64,000 bases of DNA from Halanaeroarchaeum sp. HSR-CO (GTDB lineage: Archaea > Halobacteriota > Halobacteria > Halobacteriales > Halobacteriaceae). Below, in pieces: positions 17,154-25,682 of the stretch. The notes under the pieces were generated by a model. The model saw only the letters and a program-made list of their open reading frames with translations, was not told the origin of the DNA and made no database searches. How positions within the stretch are numbered: position 1 is the stretch's first letter; each line of letters starts with the position of its first letter. Location: positions 496,001 to 560,000 of the forward strand of contig NZ_CP087724.1 in the NCBI RefSeq assembly GCF_024972755.1. The letters run 5' to 3'. The translations under genes and the position numbers were made by a program.

Positions 17154-19319
17154 ATGACCGATCCAACGGAGCGGAACCGCCTCGAGGACGAGGAGAGCCC
17201 GTACCTCCAGGCCCACGCCGACAATCCCGTCAACTGGCAGCCCTGGGACGACGCGGCTCTCGAGGCCGCACGCGAACGGGATGTTCCCATCTTTCTCAGC
17301 ATCGGCTACTCGTCGTGTCACTGGTGTCACGTCATGGCCGAGGAGTCCTTCGAGGACCCCGCCGTCGCCGAACGGTTGAACCGGGAGTTCGTGCCCATCA
17401 AGGTCGACCGCGAGGAGCGACCGGATATCGACAGCATCTACATGACCGTCTGTCGGCTGGTCTCCCAGGGTGGCTGTGGCTGGCCGCTGTCGGTCTGGCT
17501 CACCCCAGATGGCCGCCCCTTTTTCGTCGGGACGTACTTCCCGAACGAGGCACAACACGGCCGTCCGGCATTCGGTGACCTCCTCGACGATATCTCGGCG
17601 TCCTGGGAGACCGACCGTGACGACCTCGAAGCCCGGGCGGAGCAGTGGCTGGCGGCAGCGAAGGGTGAACTCGAAGACGTGCCGATTCCCTCGGAGAAGA
17701 CGCCCGGCAGCGACCTCCTCGAACGAGCCGCCGATTCGTTCGTCCAGCAAGCCGACCGAACCTACGGCGGATTCGGCCGGGGGCAGAAATTCCCCCAGGT
17801 CGGCCGACTCCTCGCCCTGGCGCGGGTCGCCGACCGGACCGGTGACGAGGAGGCGCGAGCGGTCCTAACGGAATCCCTCGATGCCATGGCCGAGGGCGGA
17901 CTCCGCGACCAGCTCGGGGGCGGCTTCCACCGCTACTGCGTCGATCGGAACTGGACGGTCCCGCACTTCGAGAAGATGCTCTACGACAACGCCGAGATTC
18001 CGCGGGCCTTCCTCGCCGGTTATCAGTTGACCGGCGAGGAGCGCTACGCCGACGTCGTCGCGGAGACCGTGGACTTCGTCGACCGCGAACTCCGGCACCC
18101 CGACGGTGGCTTCTACAGCACCCTCGACGCCAGGAGTCCCCCACCGGGCGACCGGGAAACCGAGGGACGTGGCGAGGAAGGGGTGTTCTACACGTGGACG
18201 CCCCAGTCGGTCACGGTAGCGATGGACGAGAAGGCCGCAATCGACGATTCAGACGCCGCGGCCGGAGTGCTCGCCGACCTGTTCTCGGCACGCTTTGGCG
18301 TGACCGAGACGGGGAACTTCGAGGGGCAGTCGGTTCTCACGCAGTCGACGTCCGTCGCGGAACTGGCGGACGACTTCGACCGCGACGAGGAGACGGTCGA
18401 GTCACTGCTGGCGGTGGCGGCGGGGCGGGCCCGCGCCGCACGGGACGACCGCCCACGGCCACCCCGCGACGAGAAGGTGCTGGCCGGCTGGAACGGCCTG
18501 CTGATCACCACGCTCGCCGAGGCCGCACTCACACTCGACGACGAGCGATACGCGAGGATGGGGACCCAGGCACTCGCATTCGTCCGCGACCACCTCTGGG
18601 ACGGCGAGACGCTCGCGCACCGCTACAAGGACGGCGACGTCACGGGAGAGGGCTACCTCGAGGACTACGCCTTCCTCGCCCGCGGCGCCCTCGCACTCCA
18701 CGGTGCGACCGGGGACCTCGAGCCGCTCGCCTTCGCGCTCGACCTGGGCCGAGCCATTCGGGACCGCTTCTGGGACGATGCCCAGGAGACGCTCTTCTTC
18801 ACGACCGAGCAGGGTGATGGGCTCCCGGTTCGGCCCCAGGAGGTCTCGGATCAGTCGACGCCCTCGAGTACCGGGGTCGCGGTCGCGGTGCTCTCGGCGC
18901 TCGACGCCTTCGACCCCGACGGCGGCTTCGCCTCGGTGGCCGAGCGCGTGCTCAGGACACACGCCGAATCGATACGGGAGGCCCCGGGTCAGTATTCGAC
19001 GCTGGCACTCGCAGCGGACGACCACGCACTGGGCCACCTCGAGGTGACGATTGCCGCCGAAACCATCCCCCGCGGGTGGCGGCAGATGCTTGGCGAGCAG
19101 TACGTCCAGGCCCGCTTGCTCACCCGGCGGCCCCCGGACGACGAGACGCTCGCCGAGTGGCTCGAAGCACTCTCACTCGACGAGGCACCGCCGATCTGGG
19201 CGGGTCGTGCGGCCCGAGACGGCCCGACCGCGTTCGTCTGCCGGCAGGCCTGTTCACCGCCGCTCCAGGAGGTGGCCCATATCCAAGAGTGGATCGACGA
19301 GTTCCGACCGGTCGGCTGA
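17154..19319 (+). CDS. DUF255 thioredoxin-fold protein (YyaL/SSP411 family)
   Basis: A 721-residue protein. The N-terminal DUF255 domain (about 1-165) is a thioredoxin fold with the motif GYSSCHWCHVM (C55, C58). The remainder is an alpha/alpha six-hairpin toroid like that of glycosidases and cellobiose epimerases, with blocks such as GGGFHRYCVD, LYDNAEIPRAFL and LAGWNGLLITTLAEA. The family occurs from bacteria to man (spermatogenesis-associated protein 20), yet its reaction is unproven. The ATG at 17154 starts the conserved NRLEDEESPYLQAHADNPVNW region. Confidence 0.92.
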   Translation: MTDPTERNRLEDEESPYLQAHADNPVNWQPWDDAALEAARERDVPIFLSIGYSSCHWCHVMAEESFEDPAVAERLNREFVPIKVDREERPDIDSIYMTVCRLVSQGGCGWPLSVWLTPDGRPFFVGTYFPNEAQHGRPAFGDLLDDISASWETDRDDLEARAEQWLAAAKGELEDVPIPSEKTPGSDLLERAADSFVQQADRTYGGFGRGQKFPQVGRLLALARVADRTGDEEARAVLTESLDAMAEGGLRDQLGGGFHRYCVDRNWTVPHFEKMLYDNAEIPRAFLAGYQLTGEERYADVVAETVDFVDRELRHPDGGFYSTLDARSPPPGDRETEGRGEEGVFYTWTPQSVTVAMDEKAAIDDSDAAAGVLADLFSARFGVTETGNFEGQSVLTQSTSVAELADDFDRDEETVESLLAVAAGRARAARDDRPRPPRDEKVLAGWNGLLITTLAEAALTLDDERYARMGTQALAFVRDHLWDGETLAHRYKDGDVTGEGYLEDYAFLARGALALHGATGDLEPLAFALDLGRAIRDRFWDDAQETLFFTTEQGDGLPVRPQEVSDQSTPSSTGVAVAVLSALDAFDPDGGFASVAERVLRTHAESIREAPGQYSTLALAADDHALGHLEVTIAAETIPRGWRQMLGEQYVQARLLTRRPPDDETLAEWLEALSLDEAPPIWAGRAARDGPTAFVCRQACSPPLQEVAHIQEWIDEFRPVG

Positions 19320-19348
19320 CGGGGACGGCCGGCCGACTGCCGACGCTC

Positions 19349-19672
19349 CTACCCGAACGTGACCGTCTTCGTCGACGATTCGACGATGTCGAGCAGGTCG
19401 TCCATCGTCGAGTGTGGTCTGAGGTCGGTCGGTTCGAGGTCGCGGGAGTCCATGCACGTCCCGCACGCGTCGAGTTCGCCACCGTTGCGCTGGTACTTGA
19501 TCATGGCTCCGTGAACGTTGACGCCGTCTCCTCGCAGGTCGGGGGCCTCGACGCCATCTCCCAGCAGGAAGGTCCGCACGTCGTGGCCAGCGTCCAGTGC
19601 GGTGTTCGCGAAGCGGAACCCGTTCCAGATCGTTCCGGGGTCGTTCGTCTCCACGATGATGCCGATCTCCAT
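19349..19672 (-). CDS. DsrE/DsrF-like sulfur-relay family protein
   Basis: A 107-residue single-domain protein of the DsrE fold (IGIIVETNDPGTIWNGFRFA, then DVRTFLLGDGVEAP). It has a cysteine pair, ACGTCMDSRDL (C69 and C72), where family members carry persulfide-bearing cysteines. It sits next to an MBL-fold hydrolase in the same direction, a frequent pairing in sulfur-handling loci. The specific partner is not known. Confidence 0.85.
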   Translation of the reverse strand: MEIGIIVETNDPGTIWNGFRFANTALDAGHDVRTFLLGDGVEAPDLRGDGVNVHGAMIKYQRNGGELDACGTCMDSRDLEPTDLRPHSTMDDLLDIVESSTKTVTFG

Positions 19673-19728
19673 GCTGGGCCGAACGGGGACGTCCCTGGAA
19701 GGTGTATCGGTCGTGGCGGACCCCTCTC

Positions 19729-20382
19729 CTATCTATCCATCGCGTCGATGGCCTCGACGAGCGTCGCTATCTCCGCCTCGCCGTCCTCGAGAACGTTCTG
19801 CCCGTGAGCCGTCAGTACCGTCTCGACGTCGTGGCCGCTGAGCAGGGAGACGCTCTCGAGAGTCTGGGCCGTGTCGGCGTTCAACTCGTCTGCCAGTGGC
19901 GCCAGTGCACCGGGCCAGTCCCCGTCCATGGCGAACGCGGAGTCGCTCCCACAGACCGCGTCACCCGCCAGGAGGACGTCCTCGTACAGGTAGGCCAGGT
20001 TGTCGGGGGTGTGGCCCGGAACCCCGATCGTCTCGAACCCCCAGTAGGTCTCGCCCGCCGCCATTTCGACGTCGTAGTGGACCCCCGCGTCGTCGAGGAA
20101 CTGGGTATCGCCGGCCGGAATCGCGACCGTCAGGTCGAACTGCTCCCTGAGGGCCGGGATCCCACCGAAGTGGTCGATATCGCCGTGCTCGGCGACGGCG
20201 ACGTCCACGTCGTGGTCTTCGAGCACCGCTCGCAGGTCGTCGGCCGTCGAGTCGTCGCCAGTCCCGAAGAGCACCGTCGCCTCGTCGGTCTCGACGATCG
20301 CGACCGAGAGTGGCTCCTCGATGTCTCCCCATCCCCACGGCAGGTCGTACGCGTACACGCCGTCTCGAATGTCCATGTCCAT
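19729..20382 (-). CDS. MBL-fold metallo-hydrolase
   Basis: A 217-residue metallo-beta-lactamase-fold protein. The metal motif is EHGDIDHFGG, an HxDxDH variant where classical members have HxHxDH; GHTPDN, LAGDAV and LTAHG supply the other ligands. The ATG at 20382 is chosen over the in-frame GTG at 20400 because a TTAAG element lies about 23 bases upstream. The substrate is unknown. Confidence 0.85.
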   Translation of the reverse strand: MDMDIRDGVYAYDLPWGWGDIEEPLSVAIVETDEATVLFGTGDDSTADDLRAVLEDHDVDVAVAEHGDIDHFGGIPALREQFDLTVAIPAGDTQFLDDAGVHYDVEMAAGETYWGFETIGVPGHTPDNLAYLYEDVLLAGDAVCGSDSAFAMDGDWPGALAPLADELNADTAQTLESVSLLSGHDVETVLTAHGQNVLEDGEAEIATLVEAIDAMDR

Positions 20383-20442
20383 ACATTGTCCCACCGACAC
20401 TTAACGACCCTCGTTCGGTGACGGGACGTCCACGCTCACCGT

Positions 20443-21582
20443 TCACAGCGAGACGCTGGCTGCGAGGTCGTCTTCGGTCCCGGCAGGGCCGCTCGCCGCG
20501 TGGATCAGGCTGGCGGTCAAGAGGATGACGCTCGCGGTGAGGAACGCGGAACTCAGTGGCGAGGCGGTGTCCATGAACGCCCAGTACACTGGCGTCGCCG
20601 CCGTACCGAAGACGGCGCTGACGACGCCGTACATCGCCGGGGCACAGCAACAACAGGCGGTCGCGCCGGTCGTCGTGAGCGAGCCGACGAGCGACCCCCG
20701 TAGAGAGAGGTCGCGGCCCGCCTGCCACTGGTCGGTGATGACGGCGGCGTTCAGGCCGACGAGCCCGCCGAGCACCCCGAAGAGGATGACCGTCCCGACC
20801 GAGACCATCCCCGCCAGGGGAATCGCCGGGACGAAGAACTCGATTGCCGGCCAGGTTACCAGCGGGTCGGCGACGGGGAACGCTTTGACGAATCCCTCAG
20901 TCGGGGTGTTGACGCCCGGGTCGGGGTTCACGGTCACCGTGCCGGCGGAGAACGCGACGACGACGGTCGTGAAGATGGCGGTACCCACGCCAACGCGGCG
21001 CGAGAACGAACTGTCGAAGGCCGACCGGAGGACCGGCTTGGCGTCTCGCCAGACGACGTAGCCGACGAGCAGCGGGAGGCTCACCACGATGACGTAGCCC
21101 AGTGGATTCGTGATGCCGTCGTTCGCGAAGGTGACTGGATAGACGATCCAGGCGCCGAGGAGTGTCCCCAGCGCGGCATATCGGGGGCGGTCCGGCCAGT
21201 AGCGTCGGGTGACGAGGAGACTGGCGATCATGACGGTGGTGCCGACGAGGAGACTCGCGAGCGGATAGAGGTGGTTCAACGACGGGCCGACGGTCGCCAC
21301 GACCTGGATCTCGACCAGGCCGATGGCACCGAGGCCGGCCACGACGAAGCCCACCAGCATCGCTGGGGCACCCCACCGTGTTGAAAGCATCCCGCGTGCG
21401 ATAGCGAGCGGAGAACCGGCGAGCAGGAGAAGCCCCAGGGCGAAGAGCCCGAGGAGCAGCCAGTGCGGCGTCCCCGCGTGGGTCGTCCCCGTGTGTGCCG
21501 ACGCGGCGGGGACGAGTGCGAGGCTTACCACACTCACGGCGCCGGTGAGTGCGATCACGGAATGGCTCGATTCGCTGTGCAT
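20443..21582 (-). CDS. Polytopic membrane protein with CCCC motif, possible metal-handling component
   Basis: A 379-residue protein with an N-terminal export signal ending near residue 30, a short His-containing external stretch (HTGTTHAGTPH), and about eight membrane helices. Helix 7 begins with four consecutive cysteines (C310-C313, TACCCCAPAMYG). No family is recognised. The frame is open for 102 codons upstream, but the ATG at 21582 starts the signal peptide. It is divergent, over 256 bp, from two Tat-exported proteins of DyP-like and P19-like type, which suggests a role in metal or redox transfer across the membrane. Confidence 0.65.
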   Translation of the reverse strand: MHSESSHSVIALTGAVSVVSLALVPAASAHTGTTHAGTPHWLLLGLFALGLLLLAGSPLAIARGMLSTRWGAPAMLVGFVVAGLGAIGLVEIQVVATVGPSLNHLYPLASLLVGTTVMIASLLVTRRYWPDRPRYAALGTLLGAWIVYPVTFANDGITNPLGYVIVVSLPLLVGYVVWRDAKPVLRSAFDSSFSRRVGVGTAIFTTVVVAFSAGTVTVNPDPGVNTPTEGFVKAFPVADPLVTWPAIEFFVPAIPLAGMVSVGTVILFGVLGGLVGLNAAVITDQWQAGRDLSLRGSLVGSLTTTGATACCCCAPAMYGVVSAVFGTAATPVYWAFMDTASPLSSAFLTASVILLTASLIHAASGPAGTEDDLAASVSL

Positions 21583-21838
21583 GGGGTCGGCTCGGCCGTC
21601 ACTTCGACCGGTCACGGTAACGGCGTTCTGGTGTGCGGTTCGAAGTGCCGAACGCGCTCCAGGACCGCCACGACCAGTTCTCGGCAATCGTCGCTGCTTC
21701 TCGCGCGCTTTCGCTCTGGTCGGGTGTCGGTAAAGGGCCCGTGCGCCGGATCGGACGACGCTCGGCGACGGGACCGCGAAGCCAGTATCGAGACTCGCAC
21801 CAGAACCCCCTTTTCTCGTCCGCTCCCAGTACGTGTAG

Positions 21839-23131
21839 ATGACGACCGGCGACAGCGTCGATGGGGTCTCCCGCCGCTCGTTCCTCAAGCGTGCCGTCGC
21901 GGTGGGCGGTGCCGTGGGGCTCTCGGCGTGCGTCGAACAGGAGGGGACGGTCGACGTCCCTCGTGGTCCCGAGGACCGCTCGTCGCTGCCGGCGCGTCAG
22001 CACGCCTGGAACGACGTGCTGGCGACCGACGACGCGGGGAACGTCCTGAACGCGCGCCACCACGTCCTCGTCCTGCTCTCCCTTCCCGAGCCCGGGCCAC
22101 CGACCGAGGAGATGCGGTCCACCGTCGCGTCGGCGTTTGGGAGTCTGGAACGTGCGTACGCCAGGAGCAACCGGGGACTCCTCTTCACGGTCGGGTACTC
22201 CCGTTCGTATTTCGACCGGTTCGACGATCCCCTCCCCGAAAGCGTCGACCTGCCCCACCCCGAACCCCTCGCGCCGTTCGAGAACCCGGAGATGGACGAC
22301 GCGGACGTTCTCGTGCACCTCGCGAGCGACCTGCCAGAGGTCGTGTTGCGGGCCGAGCAGGCGCTCCGCGGGAACAGTCGACGGATCAACGGCGTCGAGG
22401 TGACTGCGGGCGTGACAGACGTTCTCCAGTCCGTCGACCGGCGAACCGGTTTCGTGGGGGCTGGATTGCCCGCAGAACACACGGACGTCGCCGACGTCTC
22501 CGAGGGAGCCATTCCCGAGGAGGCGCCGTTCTTCATGGGATTCAAGTCCGGGTTCGAGAAGAACCAGGCCAGCGAGGACCGGGTGACCATCGAGTCCGGA
22601 CCGTTCGCCGGCGGGGCGACCGAACACCTCTCGACCATGTCCATCGACCTCGAACAGTGGTACGAACAGGACGACCGATACCAGCGGGTGGCCAAGATGT
22701 TCTGCCCGGGGCACGCCGAAGCAGGGACGGTCGAGGGCGTCGGCGAGAACCTCGGCACGTCGAGTAAGATGGACGACTGCGCCGATCCGAAAGCGGCCGC
22801 CCGGGAGTACGGAATCGCCGGCCACTCCCAGAAGATGCTCTCGGTTCGCGAGGACGATTCGCCCATCATCCTCCGGCGCGACTTCGACTCGACGGACGGC
22901 GACCGCCCCGGCCTGCACTTTCTCGCCCTCCAGGAGACCATCGACGACTTCGTCAGGACCCGGGCGGCGATGAACGGGACCGACGTCGCCGCCGAGACGG
23001 CGGTCGGGACGCGCACGAACAACGGCCTCCTCCAGTACATCGCGGTCCACCACCGAGGGAACTACCTCGTCCCACCGCGCTCCTTGCGCGCGCTCCCACC
23101 GGCGAACCCGGGGACGGAAGTGAGCCAGTGA
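21839..23131 (+). CDS. Tat-exported DyP-type-peroxidase-like protein
   Basis: A 430-residue protein with a Tat signal (SRRSFLKRAVAVGG) and lipobox-like LSAC (C31). The C-terminal half follows the DyP/EfeB peroxidase order: a GFKSG block at 234-238, AGHSQKM with a candidate proximal heme histidine H329, the ILRR pair (R346, R347) and PGLHFLALQETIDDF. In active DyP enzymes the GxxDG aspartate is catalytic; here it is serine (S237), so peroxidase activity may be lost. Haloarchaeal members may be annotated DUF7405 (from memory). It precedes a P19-like lipoprotein by 52 bases, likely one operon. Confidence 0.7.
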   Translation: MTTGDSVDGVSRRSFLKRAVAVGGAVGLSACVEQEGTVDVPRGPEDRSSLPARQHAWNDVLATDDAGNVLNARHHVLVLLSLPEPGPPTEEMRSTVASAFGSLERAYARSNRGLLFTVGYSRSYFDRFDDPLPESVDLPHPEPLAPFENPEMDDADVLVHLASDLPEVVLRAEQALRGNSRRINGVEVTAGVTDVLQSVDRRTGFVGAGLPAEHTDVADVSEGAIPEEAPFFMGFKSGFEKNQASEDRVTIESGPFAGGATEHLSTMSIDLEQWYEQDDRYQRVAKMFCPGHAEAGTVEGVGENLGTSSKMDDCADPKAAAREYGIAGHSQKMLSVREDDSPIILRRDFDSTDGDRPGLHFLALQETIDDFVRTRAAMNGTDVAAETAVGTRTNNGLLQYIAVHHRGNYLVPPRSLRALPPANPGTEVSQ

Positions 23132-23183
23132 CGCGAGGGAGGACGAACCGAGCCATCCACGCGATGAAGCCGGATCCGAACCA

Positions 23184-24281
23184 ATGACACGAGACAGCGA
23201 CCCCAGCCGGTCCGAACCGACGACGAATAGACGAACGTTTCTCGGCACGGTCGGGGCAGTCGGGACCGCCAGCCTCGCCGGCTGTTCGGACCTCCTCCAG
23301 TGGCAGTCGCCATATGCACCGCCGGTCGTCGAGGATCGACCCGATGCCGTCTATCATCCCACGCACACCGAGGAGATGGTGATGGCGGGGATGAAGAAGG
23401 CGGGACCGTACGGCTGTGCGCTCTCGTACGGGTATCCACACCGGTTCTGGCTGGTGACCGGGACGCGCACGGAACGCGTCTCGATCCGGGAGGACGATTC
23501 GGTCCACCTGATGGCCACGATCTGGGACCGGGCGTCCGGGATCGTCCTGCCCGACGCGAGTCCCGACGTGGAGATATCCGTCGGCGAAGAGACGGTCACA
23601 TCCCTCAACCCCTGGTCCATGCTCTCCCAGCAGATGGGCTTTCACTTCGGTGACAACGTCACTCTCCCAGGCGATGGGTCCTACGACGTCGAAATCGGGA
23701 TCGCACCGCCCTCGCTCCCCCGATCCGAGTCCATGCCCGACGCTCCCGACGAGCGGACGACCTGCTCGGTCGACTTCGAGTTCTCCCGGGCCGAACGCGA
23801 CGAACTATCGGTCACGGAGTTCCCGGACAGACAGGGCGACCCAGGTGCGGTGCCCGCGATGGACATGTCGATGACGCCGACGTCGACGGTGCCAACCATG
23901 GGAGACCTCCCCGGGCGGACGCTCGGGTCGGCCACGAGCGGGGACGCCGCCTTCACCGTAACGATCGTCGACGACGCCGCCCGATTCGGTGCGTCGGCGG
24001 ACCAGTCCTATCTGTCGGTGTCGCCGCGGACGCCACACAATCGGTTCGGACTCCCGTTCATGTCGCTCTCGGCGTCTCTGGACCGCGACGGCTCCGCCAC
24101 AGACGTCTCCCTCGACGCGGCCCTCGACCCGGCGCTCTCCCTCCATTACGGTGCGGTCGTCGCCGAACCGGTGACTGGCACCGACCTGACGGTCACCGTG
24201 GAGACGCCACCACAGGTATCCCGCCACGAGGGATACGAGACGGCATTCCTGGAGATGCCGCCGGTGGAGTTCACGCTGTAG
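23184..24281 (+). CDS. Tat lipoprotein with tandem P19-like iron-transport domains
   Basis: A 365-residue lipoprotein with Tat signal (TNRRTFLGTVG) and lipobox LAGC (C34). Residues 50-180 resemble the P19/Tp34 iron-transport fold: YPHRFWL, SVHLMATIWD, then MGFHFGDNVTLPGDGSYDVEI and IAPP. A methionine-rich linker (AMDMSM...TM, about 225-239) leads to a second, shorter repeat (TPHNRFGLPFM, LHYGAVVAEPV, TVETPPQ). H108, M110, H154, H285, M293 and H321 are candidate metal ligands. P19 proteins bind copper and assist periplasmic iron uptake. The metal here is unproven. Confidence 0.7.
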   Translation: MTRDSDPSRSEPTTNRRTFLGTVGAVGTASLAGCSDLLQWQSPYAPPVVEDRPDAVYHPTHTEEMVMAGMKKAGPYGCALSYGYPHRFWLVTGTRTERVSIREDDSVHLMATIWDRASGIVLPDASPDVEISVGEETVTSLNPWSMLSQQMGFHFGDNVTLPGDGSYDVEIGIAPPSLPRSESMPDAPDERTTCSVDFEFSRAERDELSVTEFPDRQGDPGAVPAMDMSMTPTSTVPTMGDLPGRTLGSATSGDAAFTVTIVDDAARFGASADQSYLSVSPRTPHNRFGLPFMSLSASLDRDGSATDVSLDAALDPALSLHYGAVVAEPVTGTDLTVTVETPPQVSRHEGYETAFLEMPPVEFTL

Positions 24282-24302
24282 GCCGCCACGACCGACAGGC
24301 GG

Positions 24303-25346
24303 CTATCGGTCGTCGGGCCCCGGGTCGCCAGTCCGATATCGCCGGCCCTGGGCAGACCCCTCGGCGACAACCAGCGAGTACTGTTCCATCTTGGTCAGGT
24401 AGGTTCGGAGCGTCCGCTTCGTTCGAGGCTCCTCGACGGTCTCCTCGTAGGCGTCGTAGAGGTCGCCCGGTGCGATCGGTTCGTCGCTCGCGATGACGTC
24501 GTAGAGGACGCGCTGGTGGTCGTTGAGTTTCTCGAGCAGTGTCCGCCTGACCCGTGTCTGCGCATCGCTGACCGCGTCGTCGACGATCGCCTCGGCGATC
24601 CCGTCTAGATCACGGCTCTCGGCCAACTGGGCCGCCGACCGGAGGACGGCGATGGCGTTGCGGGCGTTGCCGTCGGCCGCCCTGGCGATAGCCTCGAGTT
24701 CCGACCGACCGACGACGTCGGGTTGCAGCCCCTTCTGCGCGCGTTGTTCGAGGATCGAGACGAGCGCGTCGGTCCCGTAGCGGTCGAAGGACACGCGGGT
24801 CGCGGTCCGGAGACGACTCTGAAGTCGATCGTCGATGCCGGCGAGGACTTCGGCCTCCCCGTTCGAGATGAGCACCATCTCGACGTGTGGGAGTTCGTAG
24901 AGTTCGTAGAGGACGGCCGATTCAGCGAGCTGGTCCACCTCGTCCAGGATGACGACAACCGGGATATCGACCTCGCGAAGTCGTTCCAGCAGGTCGCTCG
25001 CCGACGACCGGTTGCGGATGGCCTCCGCGCTGTCCAGGCCGTCGAGGATCCGGAAGAGCACGCGGTACCGCGTGTAATCCGACCAGCAGTTGACGTACTG
25101 CGTCTCGATGTCGAGGACCCGCTCGCGCAGTTTTCCGAGGAGGTACTTCGCGCTGCACGTCTTGCCCGTCCCGCTCGGTCCGGTGAGGAGCAGTTCGGTG
25201 CCCGGGTCGCCCTCGACCACCGGCTTGAGCGCCGAGGCCATCAGGTTGAGCTCCGCGTCCCGGTGGTGCATGTCGCCCGGGACCCAGTCCTCCTGGAAGA
25301 CGCGCGCGTCGGCGACGACGGCTCCGCGGGTTCCGTCTCCGATCAC
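24303..25346 (-). CDS. Orc1/Cdc6 family AAA+ replication initiator (short paralogue)
   Basis: A 347-residue protein. Walker A is GPSGTGKT (56-63), Walker B is VVVILDEVDQ (about 130-139), sensor 1 is VLISNG and sensor 2 is DGNARNAIAVLR. A C-terminal winged helix of about 80 residues ends with LTKMEQYSLVVAEG. Haloarchaea carry many paralogues, and this one is shorter than the main origin-linked forms (about 400 residues). No origin-like repeats or A/T-rich unwinding region lie beside it, so it is probably an auxiliary copy. Confidence 0.88.
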   Translation of the reverse strand: MIGDGTRGAVVADARVFQEDWVPGDMHHRDAELNLMASALKPVVEGDPGTELLLTGPSGTGKTCSAKYLLGKLRERVLDIETQYVNCWSDYTRYRVLFRILDGLDSAEAIRNRSSASDLLERLREVDIPVVVILDEVDQLAESAVLYELYELPHVEMVLISNGEAEVLAGIDDRLQSRLRTATRVSFDRYGTDALVSILEQRAQKGLQPDVVGRSELEAIARAADGNARNAIAVLRSAAQLAESRDLDGIAEAIVDDAVSDAQTRVRRTLLEKLNDHQRVLYDVIASDEPIAPGDLYDAYEETVEEPRTKRTLRTYLTKMEQYSLVVAEGSAQGRRYRTGDPGPDDR

Positions 25347-25427
25347 GGCCGGGTTTCGTCCCGAGCGATGAAAGCGGTTGTGGCGGGTCGGCGCTTTGGG
25401 GCAGGGTCCGCTGCTGGCGACCGGGCC

Positions 25428-25682
25428 TCACCCCTCGATCCAGCCGAGCGTGTCGCCGGGCGCGCAGACCTGGTCCTCGCTGATCCCGATCTCGACGAGG
25501 GTGCCGTCTGCCGGAGCGGGGACGTCGATATCTACTTTCTCCACCTGGATGGTGCAGAGCGTCTCGCCCTCGGTGACCGATGCCCCTTCGGTGACGAACC
25601 AGTCGACGAGGACTGCTTCGGCCTCGTCGGTGTCCTCGGGCCAGACGGCATCCGGGGTGACGGCGGTCCGTTCGCCGCTCAT
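25428..25682 (-). CDS. Free-standing lipoyl (biotinyl/lipoyl-like) domain protein
   Basis: An 84-residue protein that is a single lipoyl domain. K49 in VEKVDIDVPAP is the expected lipoylation site, and GDTLGWIEG closes the fold. It overlaps the E1 beta gene by ATGA and is last in the operon. E2 proteins normally fuse this domain to a peripheral-subunit-binding and a 25-kDa acyltransferase domain, neither of which is present. It presumably carries the acyl group of the E1 to a partner encoded elsewhere. Confidence 0.85.
   Translation of the reverse strand: MSGERTAVTPDAVWPEDTDEAEAVLVDWFVTEGASVTEGETLCTIQVEKVDIDVPAPADGTLVEIGISEDQVCAPGDTLGWIEG

Noticed and set aside
25347-25427. Possible replication origin next to the orc/cdc6 gene
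   Set aside because: The 81 bp hold no repeated origin-recognition boxes and no AT-rich region.
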